31,473 nucleotides of DNA. Origin: JACKHO01 sp041398745. Lineage in GTDB: Bacteria > Planctomycetota > Planctomycetia > Planctomycetales > Planctomycetaceae. The notes beneath the pieces are model-generated. The model was not told the DNA's origin. It worked only from the letters and a program-made list of their open reading frames with translations, and ran no database searches. Of the stretch, positions 12,808 through 20,429 are shown piece by piece. Every line of letters begins with the position of its first letter. Position 1 is the first letter of the stretch. Where the stretch lies: assembly GCA_041398745.1 (NCBI GenBank), contig JAWKUB010000017.1, forward strand, positions 1 to 31,473, given 5' to 3'. The position numbers and the translations under genes were made by a program.

Positions 12808-13606
12808 GTCGGCGCAACTGAAAGAGATGGCAGCCGAGGGCCAACTTTCTCCCGACGATCTCGTATGGCGAGAAGACATGAAGGAATGGCGGAAGGCTTC
12901 CACCCTCAAGGGCCTTTTTCCTGATGACGGACCCTCAACCGATGTCGTCTCAACACCGGAGCAAACAGCGGCAGTACCGAACGGCGAGGGTGCCAGTCCA
13001 AAACTGTGGCAGAAGCCGCCCATCATCGTCCTGCTCATTGTATGCTGCTTCCCGTTGGGGTTATTCCTTCTTTGGAAATACACGGAAATGGCCGTGCAGC
13101 GGAAGGCACTATGGAGTGGAGTTGGACTCGGAGCGATCCTGCTGTTATTCGCCTTCAATCAAGTCATGACTCAACGGGCGAACTCCAATCTGACGGAGGC
13201 CGAGAAACTTTGGAATCAGGACGACCGACAGGCTGCTGCTGACATCTATGTGTCAGTGATCTCAAATCGGGCAAGCTATCTGACCGACGAACAGAGAGAA
13301 GTTGTCTTCGGGCGTGCTATCGATCATTTGGCCAGTAAGGACGACCGAGAAGGGGTGAGCAAGATCGTAGATCGCATCGACCTGTATTACGCCGAACTGT
13401 CCCCAGCGATAGAAACGGAAGTAGGGCGTCAATACTTAAGGGATATCCGCAAACAGAAGGTAGCTGAAGAGAGGGCGAAAAGCGTCGGCAGTACAGATTG
13501 GCACCCACGAAACGAGGAGGAACGCAGGATGCTGGAACATTATCGCATGACCGATCAATTACAAAATTTGAAGGAGAACCCTGACCTGTTTTACGGACGA
13601 GAATGA
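12755..13606 (+). CDS. GYF_2-domain two-span membrane protein
   Basis: This 283-residue protein starts at an ATG with AAAGGA nine bases upstream. Residues 1-55 form a GYF_2-type domain (WHYAKGGEKHGPI, LSPDDLVWREDMKEWRKA), typically a peptide-binding module at the N-terminus of bacterial membrane proteins. A linker precedes two membrane spans (about 90-108 and 120-138), then a helical C-terminal region of about 140 residues that resembles TPR-like repeats (AEKLWNQDDRQAAADIYVSVI). Its likely partner is the coiled-coil membrane protein encoded upstream, because the pair was duplicated together. The role is unknown. Confidence 0.85.
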   Translation: MAANWHYAKGGEKHGPITSAQLKEMAAEGQLSPDDLVWREDMKEWRKASTLKGLFPDDGPSTDVVSTPEQTAAVPNGEGASPKLWQKPPIIVLLIVCCFPLGLFLLWKYTEMAVQRKALWSGVGLGAILLLFAFNQVMTQRANSNLTEAEKLWNQDDRQAAADIYVSVISNRASYLTDEQREVVFGRAIDHLASKDDREGVSKIVDRIDLYYAELSPAIETEVGRQYLRDIRKQKVAEERAKSVGSTDWHPRNEEERRMLEHYRMTDQLQNLKENPDLFYGRE

Positions 13607-13636
13607 GTGGGGTGCCATGCACGACTGGAGCGAAAG

Positions 13637-13649
13637 TAGGCACCTGCTA
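13637..13649. repeat. 13-bp direct repeat, right copy
   Basis: TAGGCACCTGCTA is identical to 10439-10451. It lies just after the GYF-domain gene and before the small gene at 13690. Confidence 0.6.
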
Positions 13650-13689
13650 GTTGGGAAATAGTTTCCGACCACAATTGTCCGGAGTGCCC

Positions 13690-13938
13690 ATGAAACTCGA
13701 TGTTGCCGACTGCGAAGTCCTGAGCCTCGATTCTGGCGTCATTGACTGCCCAACGACCGGCGAGAAAGTTCCCGTGCTGTTCATGACAGTGCGGATCACT
13801 GGCCAAGGGATCATCAACTTAGCAATTAGGAATCCACGGCGACTCAAACAAGATGTGCCGAAGGTCATCGCTGCTTCGTCCGTTCTCAACGGTGGCGGGT
13901 TCGTGCCGGAACATCCAGAAGGAGAAGGCAATGAGTGA
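13690..13938 (+). CDS. small hypothetical protein
   Basis: This 82-residue protein starts at an ATG preceded by GGAGTG. The sequence begins MKLDVADCEVLSLDSGV and is predicted mostly beta (VPVLFMTVRITGQGIINLAI), with a charged C-terminus. There is no signal peptide or metal site. It overlaps the next gene by 8 nt (ATGAGTGA), so the two are translated together. I do not recognise the family. Confidence 0.65.
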   Translation: MKLDVADCEVLSLDSGVIDCPTTGEKVPVLFMTVRITGQGIINLAIRNPRRLKQDVPKVIAASSVLNGGGFVPEHPEGEGNE

Positions 13939-14329
13939 CGATATCCCCGCCATCTCTCTCATCAAGAGAGGATGTGACAAGTTCCCTCGGTGCATCATTG
14001 CCAAGGGAGACGCTTTCCAGAATCCGGTGTACTGGACTGGCTCAGACTGGACCGCTGACGAAGCCGAGGCGAGAGTCTTTGCAAACTTCACCGAGGCGGC
14101 ATGGGTCCGGCACGATGTGCTGCTGGACAGCCTCGAAGGTCGTCCGGTTCATCGGTACGTCGCTCCGTTGTACATCGAGATTTATGGCGAGAGGCCGAAG
14201 CTTGAAGACCTGCGTAAGTGGTTGGAGAAGGCTGTGCGGGTCGTGGTGAACTCACCCGAGCATGGTCTTGGTCCACAGGAAACCGTGGCAATGCTGCTTC
14301 TAGATACGGAGGAGACGAAGGGGGAGTGA
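13931..14329 (+). CDS. hypothetical protein, coupled to upstream gene
   Basis: This 132-residue protein starts at the ATG overlapping the previous stop. The N-terminal half contains Trp/aromatic-rich turns (NPVYWTGSDWTADEAEARVF), and the C-terminal half is helical (LEDLRKWLEKAVRVVV). The DEAEAR segment resembles prophage-type 'YSAGWTDDPAKARRF' proteins only loosely. No function can be assigned. It may be an accessory gene paired with 13690-13938. Confidence 0.65.
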   Translation: MSDDIPAISLIKRGCDKFPRCIIAKGDAFQNPVYWTGSDWTADEAEARVFANFTEAAWVRHDVLLDSLEGRPVHRYVAPLYIEIYGERPKLEDLRKWLEKAVRVVVNSPEHGLGPQETVAMLLLDTEETKGE

Positions 14330-14337
14330 GCAATTCT

Positions 14338-14955
14338 TCACTTCATTTGAGCAATCGATTCGTGAGATTTCAACTTGGCTTCAAGCTCGGCGATCTTAGA
14401 CTGAAGTTCTCCAATGATAGAAGCAACCTGTTTCTGTGGAAATCGCTTGTGGATGTGCTGAGGACAGTTGATGTCCCAAGCCTCGACTTCAAAGAGGATG
14501 ACTCGCTCGACTGTACCGGGATAGTCTGGATCACGGAGCCTCTCTTCCAGTGCTGCGTCATCCTCTACAACTTTTGCAATGCCCCACAATTTGATGCGGC
14601 GGCTGTGAATGTAATCGACGAGGAAAATGAACGCCCTTGGATTTTCTGACAGATTTCCCAAACTGATGTACTGCTGATTGCCGCCGAAGTCGGCGAAGCC
14701 GAGAGTCTTTTCGTCAATGACTTTGAGGAAGCCGGGCGCACCACCTCGATATTGGATGTAGGGCTGGCCCTCGGCGTTCGACGTACCCAAATAGAACATG
14801 TCCAGATCGGCGATGAAAGCCTCTAGTTCGGGTGTAACCTTTGTTCGCCAGCCTTCTCGCTCTTCCATCTTTGCGTAAGATGTGCGAGAGCCTTTCACCG
14901 ATTGGATGCTTTTCACAGCAGGTGTGAATGCGATGTCACTCGGGTATTCACGCAT
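14338..14955 (-). CDS. pyridoxamine 5'-phosphate oxidase family protein
   Basis: This 205-residue protein has a split-barrel FMN-binding fold. Recognisable segments are FYLGTSNAEGQPYIQYRGG, LGFADFGGNQQYISLGNL, ENPRAFIFLVDY and RIKLWGIAKVV, typical of the PNPOx-like flavoprotein family that reduces or binds small molecules. The last 30 residues form a coil (ELQSKIAELEAKLKSH). The ATG at 14955 has AAGGAAG upstream. It is the last gene of a - strand group with SnoaL-like, nitroreductase, hydrolase and isochorismatase-like genes. PNPOx-like proteins of this type are often annotated as general stress or detoxification flavoproteins. The substrate is unknown. Confidence 0.85.
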   Translation of the reverse strand: MREYPSDIAFTPAVKSIQSVKGSRTSYAKMEEREGWRTKVTPELEAFIADLDMFYLGTSNAEGQPYIQYRGGAPGFLKVIDEKTLGFADFGGNQQYISLGNLSENPRAFIFLVDYIHSRRIKLWGIAKVVEDDAALEERLRDPDYPGTVERVILFEVEAWDINCPQHIHKRFPQKQVASIIGELQSKIAELEAKLKSHESIAQMK

Positions 14956-15446
14956 GTTCCACTTCCTTCCTGATGTAAATGGAGGAGATGCTCAGGCGAC
15001 ATCGGGGATACCAGAGTCGTCTGCGGGCCGGGGGCTGACCAGTAGAACCTTCGTTGCTCGTCCTCAATGGCCACGTCATTGATGCTGGCCTCTCGACGAC
15101 GCATCAATCCCTCATCGTCGAACTCCCAAAGTTCATTTCCGTAAGCTCGAAACCATTGCCCCTCGGCGTTGTGGTACTCGTACTGGAAACGGACAGCGAT
15201 TCGGTTCTCCGTGAAGCTCCAGAGCGACTTGGTGAGCCGATAGTCGAGTTCCTTTGCCCACTTCTCGGTCAGGAACTCTCTAATCTGCTCTCGGCCACGG
15301 ATGAACTGACTCCGATTTCTCCATTCGGAGTCTTCTGTATAGGCAAGAGAAACACGATGCGGGTCACGACTGTTCCAAGCATCTTCGGCAGCCCGAACTT
15401 TTGCTGTGGCGGATTCCAAATTGAACGGTGGCAGGATTGCGGACAT
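14913..15446 (-). CDS. DUF1348 / NTF2-like (SnoaL-type) protein, C-terminal frameshift likely
   Basis: The 177-residue open frame carries the conserved DUF1348 core: AEDAWNSRDPHRVSLAYTED, SEWRNRSQFIRGREQIREFL, KELDYRLTKSLWSF and RREASINDVAIEDEQRRFYW. This is a cone-shaped NTF2-like fold; the family has no proven catalytic role. After the family-typical APGP the frame runs 30 atypical residues and overlaps the PNPOx gene by 43 nt. A neighbouring frame gives DDSGIPDVA and a stop at 14992, matching the usual family length and leaving normal spacing to the next ribosome binding site. A one-base indel near 15020 is the simplest explanation. Confidence 0.85.
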   Translation of the reverse strand: MSAILPPFNLESATAKVRAAEDAWNSRDPHRVSLAYTEDSEWRNRSQFIRGREQIREFLTEKWAKELDYRLTKSLWSFTENRIAVRFQYEYHNAEGQWFRAYGNELWEFDDEGLMRRREASINDVAIEDEQRRFYWSAPGPQTTLVSPMSPEHLLHLHQEGSGTCVNTRVTSHSHLL

Positions 15447-15544
15447 GATTCACTCTCATCGAAAAACGTGTTGGTAAGCGTTGTCTGGGAAACACACCCA
15501 GTGCAATAGTCATGGCGACATCGATGTCGAAGTTGTTTGCAAAG

Positions 15545-16150
15545 TTAGTTGAAGCGGTCTTGGACAAGGACTTCTTCGAGTGGCAGTTGTCCCGGCTTGG
15601 GCCATGCTTCTTGAGTCGCTTTACCGACAGCGATCATGAAGCCGATAGTGTGATCTTCTGGCAGGTTGATGAGTTCTCCCACCTTCACGGCATCGAAGCC
15701 AATCATCGGACACGAATCCAGTCCCATCGATTTTGCAGCCAGCATGATTGTCTGACCGGCGATTCCGCAGGAGCGCATCGCCTCATCTCGTTGAAGCTGA
15801 TCTTTTCCCTCGTAGAACGGCTTCATCCAGTTCACGAGCAACTCGGCTACATCCGTTGGGGCGTTCTGCCAGTAGCGAGCGGGAGACTTCTCCCATGCCT
15901 TTAAGTCAGCAGTAAGGACAATCAACAGCGAAGCCTCCGTGACTTGCGCCTGATCGTTAGCTGCCGCTTTGATCTGTTGGCGAAGCTCTTGATCTCGCAC
16001 CAGCACGAAACGCCAATTCTGCATGTTGAATGACGTGGGCGACTGGATTGTTGCTTCCATCAGTTTGTCGATGTCACCCTCGCTCAACTCGTGTTCTGGA
16101 TCGAAGTGCTTGACCGCTCTTCTCTGATAGATCGCATCAAATGTTTCCAT
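15545..16150 (-). CDS. nitroreductase family oxidoreductase
   Basis: The protein has 201 residues from the ATG at 16150, chosen because AGGAGA lies upstream. The FMN-dependent nitroreductase fold is indicated by YQRRAVKHFDPEH at the N-terminus, TIQSPTSFNMQNWRFVLVRD, CGIAGQTIMLAAKSMGLDSCPMIGFD (split here) and IGFMIAVGK. These enzymes reduce nitro, quinone or related compounds with NAD(P)H as homodimers. It lies in the TetR-linked group and probably takes part in electrophile or nitro-compound detoxification. Confidence 0.92.
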   Translation of the reverse strand: METFDAIYQRRAVKHFDPEHELSEGDIDKLMEATIQSPTSFNMQNWRFVLVRDQELRQQIKAAANDQAQVTEASLLIVLTADLKAWEKSPARYWQNAPTDVAELLVNWMKPFYEGKDQLQRDEAMRSCGIAGQTIMLAAKSMGLDSCPMIGFDAVKVGELINLPEDHTIGFMIAVGKATQEAWPKPGQLPLEEVLVQDRFN

Positions 16151-16187
16151 TTTGGTCTCCTGATTCGGGTGGAGTTTTCGGCTCGAC

Positions 16188-17150
16188 TTAGTGGCTTGAA
16201 CCAACCTGTTTACCGAGGAACCCTCGGATCAAATCAGCGATCTTCGCCCCATCTTCTTCGAGGGCGAAATGACCCGTATCGAGCAAATGGAATTCCAGAT
16301 TCTTCAGGTCACGCTTGTAGGGATGTGCCCCGGCAGCCGGGAAGATCGAATCATTCTTGCCCCAGACGATCAGCGTCGGCGGTTGATACTTGCGGAGATA
16401 CTCCTGCCACTGCGGATACGACGGCGGGTTGCTGCCGTAGCTATAAAACAGAGCCAGTTGAATCTCTTGATTGCCCGGACGGTCCAGTAGCGGTTGCACA
16501 AGTCCCCAGTTGTCAGGACTGATTGTTTCCGTATTGCGGACGCCGTGTGTGAACTGCCACTTGGTTGCTTCAAGGTTCAAGAAGTCTCGTAATACGTCTC
16601 CATTTTCCTTGCTGCGATTTTTCCAGTACGCCTTTACGGGTTTCCAGAAGTCGTTGTCGATCCCTTCTTCGTAAGCGTTTCCGTTCTGGACGATCAGCGA
16701 TTGCACTCGCTCAGGGTGCTTCACCGCCAGCCGAAATCCAACTGGGGCACCGTAGTCCATCAGATAGATCGAATACGTTTTCAGCCCGAGCTTTTCGGTG
16801 AGCTTCTCGATGACGTTCGCCAAGTTGTCGAACGTGTACTCGAACTCATCGACCGCAGGGGCCGAACTGAAACCAAATCCGGGGGAGTCAGGTGCAACGA
16901 CGTGGTACTTGTCGGAAAGAGCCGGGATCAGGTTGCGGAACATGTGCGAGGAAGTCGGGAACCCGTGCAGGAGCAGGACGGCGGGAGCATCCTTGGGGCC
17001 AGCCTCCCGGTAGAAGATGTCCAGTCCGTCGATCTTGACGGTGCGGTGCAAGACCTGCGTGGTGGGAGGCTCAGCGGCGGCAGCAAACGAGCCACTCAAG
17101 GTGACTGCCGTGAGAGCCAGTGCAATAATTGTATTCTTCAGCGTGGTCAT
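16188..17150 (-). CDS. secreted alpha/beta hydrolase, dehalogenase/epoxide hydrolase type
   Basis: This 320-residue protein has an N-terminal signal peptide (about 1-26, ending AAAAE). The oxyanion motif is LLLHGFPTSSHMF; the nucleophile elbow is LMDYGAPVG, with Asp where lipases have Ser. The acid is in WGKND and the catalytic His in TGHFALEE. An Asp nucleophile with HGFP is typical of haloalkane/haloacetate dehalogenases and soluble epoxide hydrolases, which work through a covalent ester. The start has GGAGA upstream. A periplasmic location is expected. The exact substrate cannot be decided from sequence. Confidence 0.9.
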   Translation of the reverse strand: MTTLKNTIIALALTAVTLSGSFAAAAEPPTTQVLHRTVKIDGLDIFYREAGPKDAPAVLLLHGFPTSSHMFRNLIPALSDKYHVVAPDSPGFGFSSAPAVDEFEYTFDNLANVIEKLTEKLGLKTYSIYLMDYGAPVGFRLAVKHPERVQSLIVQNGNAYEEGIDNDFWKPVKAYWKNRSKENGDVLRDFLNLEATKWQFTHGVRNTETISPDNWGLVQPLLDRPGNQEIQLALFYSYGSNPPSYPQWQEYLRKYQPPTLIVWGKNDSIFPAAGAHPYKRDLKNLEFHLLDTGHFALEEDGAKIADLIRGFLGKQVGSSH

Positions 17151-17203
17151 GATTTCGTCTCCAGAGATAAGGGTTTGTGAAACGTGGTGGGTGTGGTCTT
17201 GGA

Positions 17204-17938
17204 CTACTTGAGTTCGGCGAGTCGCTCAGCGGCTTCGCCGGTACTCCACAGGTCGCTGGCGAGGAAGCGGAAGTTGATGATCGCCGCTTCGTAGCCGTCG
17301 TAGCCGGGAATCTGGGCGGCAGCCGTAGCATCGCCGACGACAACCACCTCGAAGCCCTGTTCCAGCAGTTCCCGCAAGTGCGACTCGACGCACAGGTTGG
17401 CCGACATTCCGGCGAGGATCACCTGTTCGATCCGTCGCTTGCGAAGTTGCAGGACGAGATCGTTTGACTGCGGACCATAGACCTTGTGCGGACTGCACAC
17501 GATGGTCTGGCCGTCGTTGATGAGTGGCTTGTATTGCTCCACCCAATCGGCTCCCGATCCATCGAATCCTGTGGTGTTGAGCGGCCCCGGTCGGTCGAAC
17601 ATCTTGATGTCGTGCATCAACCGCTCCAGCGCCCCCTCGAACTCCCACTTGTGATCGTGAGGAAAGTAGTAGTGCGGGCTAATGAACAGCGGGATGTCGA
17701 GTTCCTTCGCAAGTGAGAACAACTGGCCGATGTTCTCTACCGTGCGGTTCTCGGTGACGTTCTGCCCGACGACGCCCCATGTGACGCCCTGCGGACTGAG
17801 GAAGTCGTTCTGGGGATCGGTGACGACGATGCCAACGTGCCCCTTGCGGAGCTTGAGTCCCGGTCGAGGGACGGCAGCGTCGGGCTTGCGGCCACTGCCG
17901 TACACGATGGTCGGTTGCGTGGCGTTGGTTTCTGACAT
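17204..17938 (-). CDS. isochorismatase-like cysteine hydrolase
   Basis: The protein has 244 residues from the ATG at 17938 (AAGGAGA upstream). The catalytic triad is visible: Asp in VVTDPQNDFLSP, Lys in VCSPHKVYGP, and Cys in GMSANLCVESHLREL. This family hydrolyses amides or vinyl ethers (isochorismate, nicotinamide, carbamoyl compounds). It is the first gene downstream of the TetR gene, and a perfect TetR-type operator (17977-17994) lies upstream of its start, so it is very probably the direct TetR target and the head of the leftward group. Confidence 0.92.
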   Translation of the reverse strand: MSETNATQPTIVYGSGRKPDAAVPRPGLKLRKGHVGIVVTDPQNDFLSPQGVTWGVVGQNVTENRTVENIGQLFSLAKELDIPLFISPHYYFPHDHKWEFEGALERLMHDIKMFDRPGPLNTTGFDGSGADWVEQYKPLINDGQTIVCSPHKVYGPQSNDLVLQLRKRRIEQVILAGMSANLCVESHLRELLEQGFEVVVVGDATAAAQIPGYDGYEAAIINFRFLASDLWSTGEAAERLAELK

Positions 17939-17976
17939 GGTTCGAGTCTCCTTGGTTTGGGTTTGGAAAACAAACA

Positions 17977-17994
17977 ATACAGACAGGTCTGTAT
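17977..17994. promoter_or_regulatory. TetR operator, perfect 18-bp palindrome
   Basis: ATACAGAC-AG-GTCTGTAT is a perfect palindrome 38 nt upstream of the isochorismatase-like start. The same core recurs immediately upstream of the TetR gene. Confidence 0.85.
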
Positions 17995-18030
17995 ATTATC
18001 TTGCAAAAAAAAGAGAAATGGCTGGTTGGG

Positions 18031-18618
18031 CTATTTCCTTTTCGACTGGGCGACGAGCGCCAAGGCTGCGTCTCGGGCCACGTCAGCCGGTTTTGCTGAT
18101 TGCTCCATCACGGCGCTGACAATCGCCCCCTCGACCAGCAGTGAGATCGCAGAGGCCGTCGAATCCGCCGCCTTCGCTCCAGCACATTCGTTGATGACTT
18201 GCTTTAACATTTCATGGAACCGCTCCTTATGTTGGGCGGAGAACTTCGAGCCTGCGTGGTTGGCATCTGCCAGTTCCGCACACGAATTGATGAACATACA
18301 ACCCCGAAAGCCGGGACTCTTGAACCAGTCTTTCAGGGCGGCGAAAAAGGCTTCCAGCCTGTCCATTCCCGCCTTAACGTGCTTCTGCATCCACTTCTCG
18401 AACAAGGCGTCGAACTTCTCCTCCCGGTATTGCAGCACGGCGAGGATCAGGTCATCCTTCGAGGGGAAGTGGTTGTAGAGCGTCATCTTGGCCACTTCCG
18501 CCTCGGCGATGACCCGATCAATGCCGACCGACCGGACGCCCTCGGCATAGAAGAGCCTTTCGGCGGTCTCCACGATCCGCTGGCGGGCGTCGGACTTGTT
18601 GGTTCGTGTGTTGCTCAT
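18031..18618 (-). CDS. TetR/AcrR family transcriptional regulator
   Basis: The protein has 195 residues. Its N-terminal helix-turn-helix is typical: RIVETAERLFYAEGVRSVGI, then EVAKMTLYNHFPSKDDLILA. The ligand domain includes SPGFRGCMFINSCAELAD, seen in the TetR_C subgroup that controls oxidoreductases and isochorismatase-like genes. I chose the ATG at 18618 over a TTG at 18624. A 17-bp operator begins only 10 nt upstream, so the mRNA leader must be very short. It most likely represses itself and the leftward enzyme genes; the inducer is unknown, though an electrophile would suit the regulon. Confidence 0.93.
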   Translation of the reverse strand: MSNTRTNKSDARQRIVETAERLFYAEGVRSVGIDRVIAEAEVAKMTLYNHFPSKDDLILAVLQYREEKFDALFEKWMQKHVKAGMDRLEAFFAALKDWFKSPGFRGCMFINSCAELADANHAGSKFSAQHKERFHEMLKQVINECAGAKAADSTASAISLLVEGAIVSAVMEQSAKPADVARDAALALVAQSKRK

Positions 18619-18627
18619 GCCCAAAGT

Positions 18628-18645
18628 ATACAGACCTGTCTGTTC
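18628..18645. promoter_or_regulatory. TetR operator upstream of its own gene
   Basis: ATACAGAC-CT-GTCTGTTC shares 14 of its 16 half-site bases with the operator at 17977-17994. It lies 10 nt upstream of the TetR ATG, indicating autorepression. Confidence 0.82.
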
Positions 18646-18695
18646 GTGTCAATGTCGGCGATCATAATTTTTCGGGATTCGGGTCGCCCCTGCAT

Positions 18696-19064
18696 TCAGG
18701 CCATCGCTGGTTGCGGCGCATCCTCGGGCTTGTGCAGGCTCACAACCGTCAGCACAGCGGCGGCGTTCGCCCAATAGAACATCGCATCGAGGCCGCTGAA
18801 CCCCAAGGCGAACGGGGCGATGACGAACACCACGCCGACGAGAAAATCCACAACGAGGTGAAAGGAATAAGGCAGCACTCGGAATACTCCCAGCTTGTGA
18901 TTGGTGAAGATCGTCAGCACGAGCGCAGCGATACCTGTGACCACGGACAGCCATTTGGCCAGCGGATGTGAGCTTCCCAAGTGCAGCAGGAACGGCATCG
19001 CCATCAACAGGGCTGCCACAGGGTAATCGAGATAGGCATGAATGGTTTTGGTGACAAAACGCAT
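18696..19064 (-). CDS. small four-span membrane protein, SPW-repeat-like
   Basis: This 122-residue protein has an ATG preceded by AAAGGAG. Four hydrophobic segments are visible (about 14-28, 36-54, 66-90 and 93-108), with the motif FLVGVVFVIAPFALGFSGLD, which resembles SPW/VitK-type small integral membrane proteins. It is downstream of the P460 and YHS genes on the same strand and probably in their operon. No catalytic residues are seen. Confidence 0.75.
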   Translation of the reverse strand: MRFVTKTIHAYLDYPVAALLMAMPFLLHLGSSHPLAKWLSVVTGIAALVLTIFTNHKLGVFRVLPYSFHLVVDFLVGVVFVIAPFALGFSGLDAMFYWANAAAVLTVVSLHKPEDAPQPAMA

Positions 19065-19123
19065 GGGCTTCTCCTTTGAGGATGTTGTCTGGGATTGGTG
19101 AATCGAGTTTGAGTGGTGGATTT

Positions 19124-19498
19124 CTAACGACGGGCGGACCGGTGCTTGGCGGCGTTAGCAAGACACTTGGCTTCGTCCTCCTTGTTCCACAGTTCGAGAG
19201 CGTCGGTCTCGTCGTTCTTGAGGAACAGGTGTAACTTGCCGTTAATGATCTTGAAGTTCGTCGGGCACGCCTCGAACTCCTTGTCGATGGACATGCCGAA
19301 AGCGCATCGACCGCCGTAGGCAGGGGTATACTTGTCGGGATTCCGGTCGAATTCCTGTTTCACTTCCTCGTTGACGAAGTGGTAGACCTTGCCGTCGTGC
19401 GTGGAAGAGAAGCGTGGATCGCCTTTCATCGGCTGGCTCAGAGCGAAGTAGGCGACCGGGCAGTGCCCCTGAAGTTCCGGTGTGTGGTTCTGAGTCAT
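19124..19498 (-). CDS. YHS-domain protein
   Basis: This 124-residue protein has a YHS-like region: HCPVAYFALSQPMKGDPRFS, then GKVYHFVNEEVKQEFDRNPD and YTPAYGGRCAFGMS. In this family the Cys/His residues are thought to bind metal or heme-related ligands, and the proteins often accompany cytochromes and copper transporters. The start has AAAGGA upstream. It sits between the P460 gene and the small membrane protein gene, consistent with one sigma-54-driven transcript. Confidence 0.85.
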   Translation of the reverse strand: MTQNHTPELQGHCPVAYFALSQPMKGDPRFSSTHDGKVYHFVNEEVKQEFDRNPDKYTPAYGGRCAFGMSIDKEFEACPTNFKIINGKLHLFLKNDETDALELWNKEDEAKCLANAAKHRSARR

Positions 19499-19553
19499 GG
19501 TGAGTCATCCTTTTTGATGTTGTCGTGATTGAGATTGTGAGAGCAGGCGGCGA

Positions 19554-20195
19554 CTACTTGCCTGCCATTTTGGGCCGTGCCGCTCGGAGAACTGGGTAGG
19601 TGGACGTGAAGACATAATCCTCGTTGGCTCCCGAGTGGCAGGTGTTGCACGATTCGGTCTTCATCCGAGTTCCCACGGATGCGTAATCAGGAGCTTCTCC
19701 AAAGCGGAAGAAGGCCCAGCCGCCCGGCTCTTCACCAAACTGCTTTGAGTCTTTCACCATCGCTTCGAGGCTGACGAACTCCCCTTGGAAGTAGCCGTTG
19801 CCACTGTCCATCTTCTTGCCGCCGACCGACACGAGTTCCTTGAGGATCACCGTCCCCTCGGCAAATTTGCCGGTCTGCTTGTAGGCGGCATAGCTGGCCG
19901 GATCGATGTAGACGTTGTGGAACTCGGGGAAGGCAGCGTGGCCCTCGTTCATGTCGTTTGGGGTCACGGGTGCCCCGACAAAGACCCATTCCCGGTGATC
20001 GGCTGGACGCAGCAGTTCGCCCTGCTCGTTGTAGCTGGCCCCCGACTTCGCCTTCATACCGGGTTCTCGTTCGGCAGCGTTCGCAGTTGCCATCGGCGTG
20101 TCGGTTGATGTGCCGCAGCCAGACAGCATCATTGGCGCTGAGGCGGTTCCGGCGAACAGCAAGACGGCTCCCAACAGGTTCTTTTTGTGACGCAT
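19554..20195 (-). CDS. cytochrome P460 family lipoprotein
   Basis: The protein has 213 residues from the ATG at 20195 (GAGGAG upstream). An N-terminal signal ends in the lipobox LSGC, so it is probably an outer-face lipoprotein. The mature domain has the P460 pattern: DHREWVFVGAPVTPND, FHNVYIDPASYAAYK, EGTVILKELVSVG and, near the C-terminus, the heme c motif CNTCH. Cytochromes P460 oxidise hydroxylamine or NO-related species through a cross-linked heme. A Lys crosslink cannot be checked from sequence alone. Its promoter is a strong sigma-54 match and the divergent gene encodes a sigma-54 activator. Confidence 0.9.
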   Translation of the reverse strand: MRHKKNLLGAVLLFAGTASAPMMLSGCGTSTDTPMATANAAEREPGMKAKSGASYNEQGELLRPADHREWVFVGAPVTPNDMNEGHAAFPEFHNVYIDPASYAAYKQTGKFAEGTVILKELVSVGGKKMDSGNGYFQGEFVSLEAMVKDSKQFGEEPGGWAFFRFGEAPDYASVGTRMKTESCNTCHSGANEDYVFTSTYPVLRAARPKMAGK

Positions 20196-20247
20196 GTGTC
20201 TTCTCCTCACTGAGTGAATCAAGTGGCCCTGAACAACGGTGTTCATT

Positions 20248-20261
20248 GGCATGGCTCTCGC
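20248..20261 (+). promoter_or_regulatory. weaker sigma-54 promoter facing the activator gene
   Basis: TTGGCATGGCTCTCGCAT keeps the GG-N10-GC spacing of sigma-54 promoters on the + strand but departs from consensus at two core bases. It would direct transcription of the sigma-54 activator gene. Confidence 0.4.
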
Positions 20262-20265
20262 ATTC

Positions 20266-20281
20266 GCAAGGCGAGTGCCAA
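20266..20281 (-). promoter_or_regulatory. sigma-54 (-24/-12) promoter of the P460 operon
   Basis: Read on the - strand, TTGGCACTCGCCTTGC matches the sigma-54 consensus TGGCAC-N5-TTGC exactly, with GG and GC separated by 10 nt. Transcription should begin near 20254, about 60 nt before the P460 start. Such promoters need an AAA+ activator, and one is encoded divergently. Confidence 0.85.
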
Positions 20282-20429
20282 AGAGGGTGGCGACAACAAA
20301 AGCGTCGTAACCTGATGCCGCACAGTGCTTTTGGAGTCACGTCACTTTTCGAGAGACACACTGATGGATACGATATCCCGTAACACGACACGAAATGCCG
20401 TGACACACATTGAGGGGAGAGAGTTTTTG

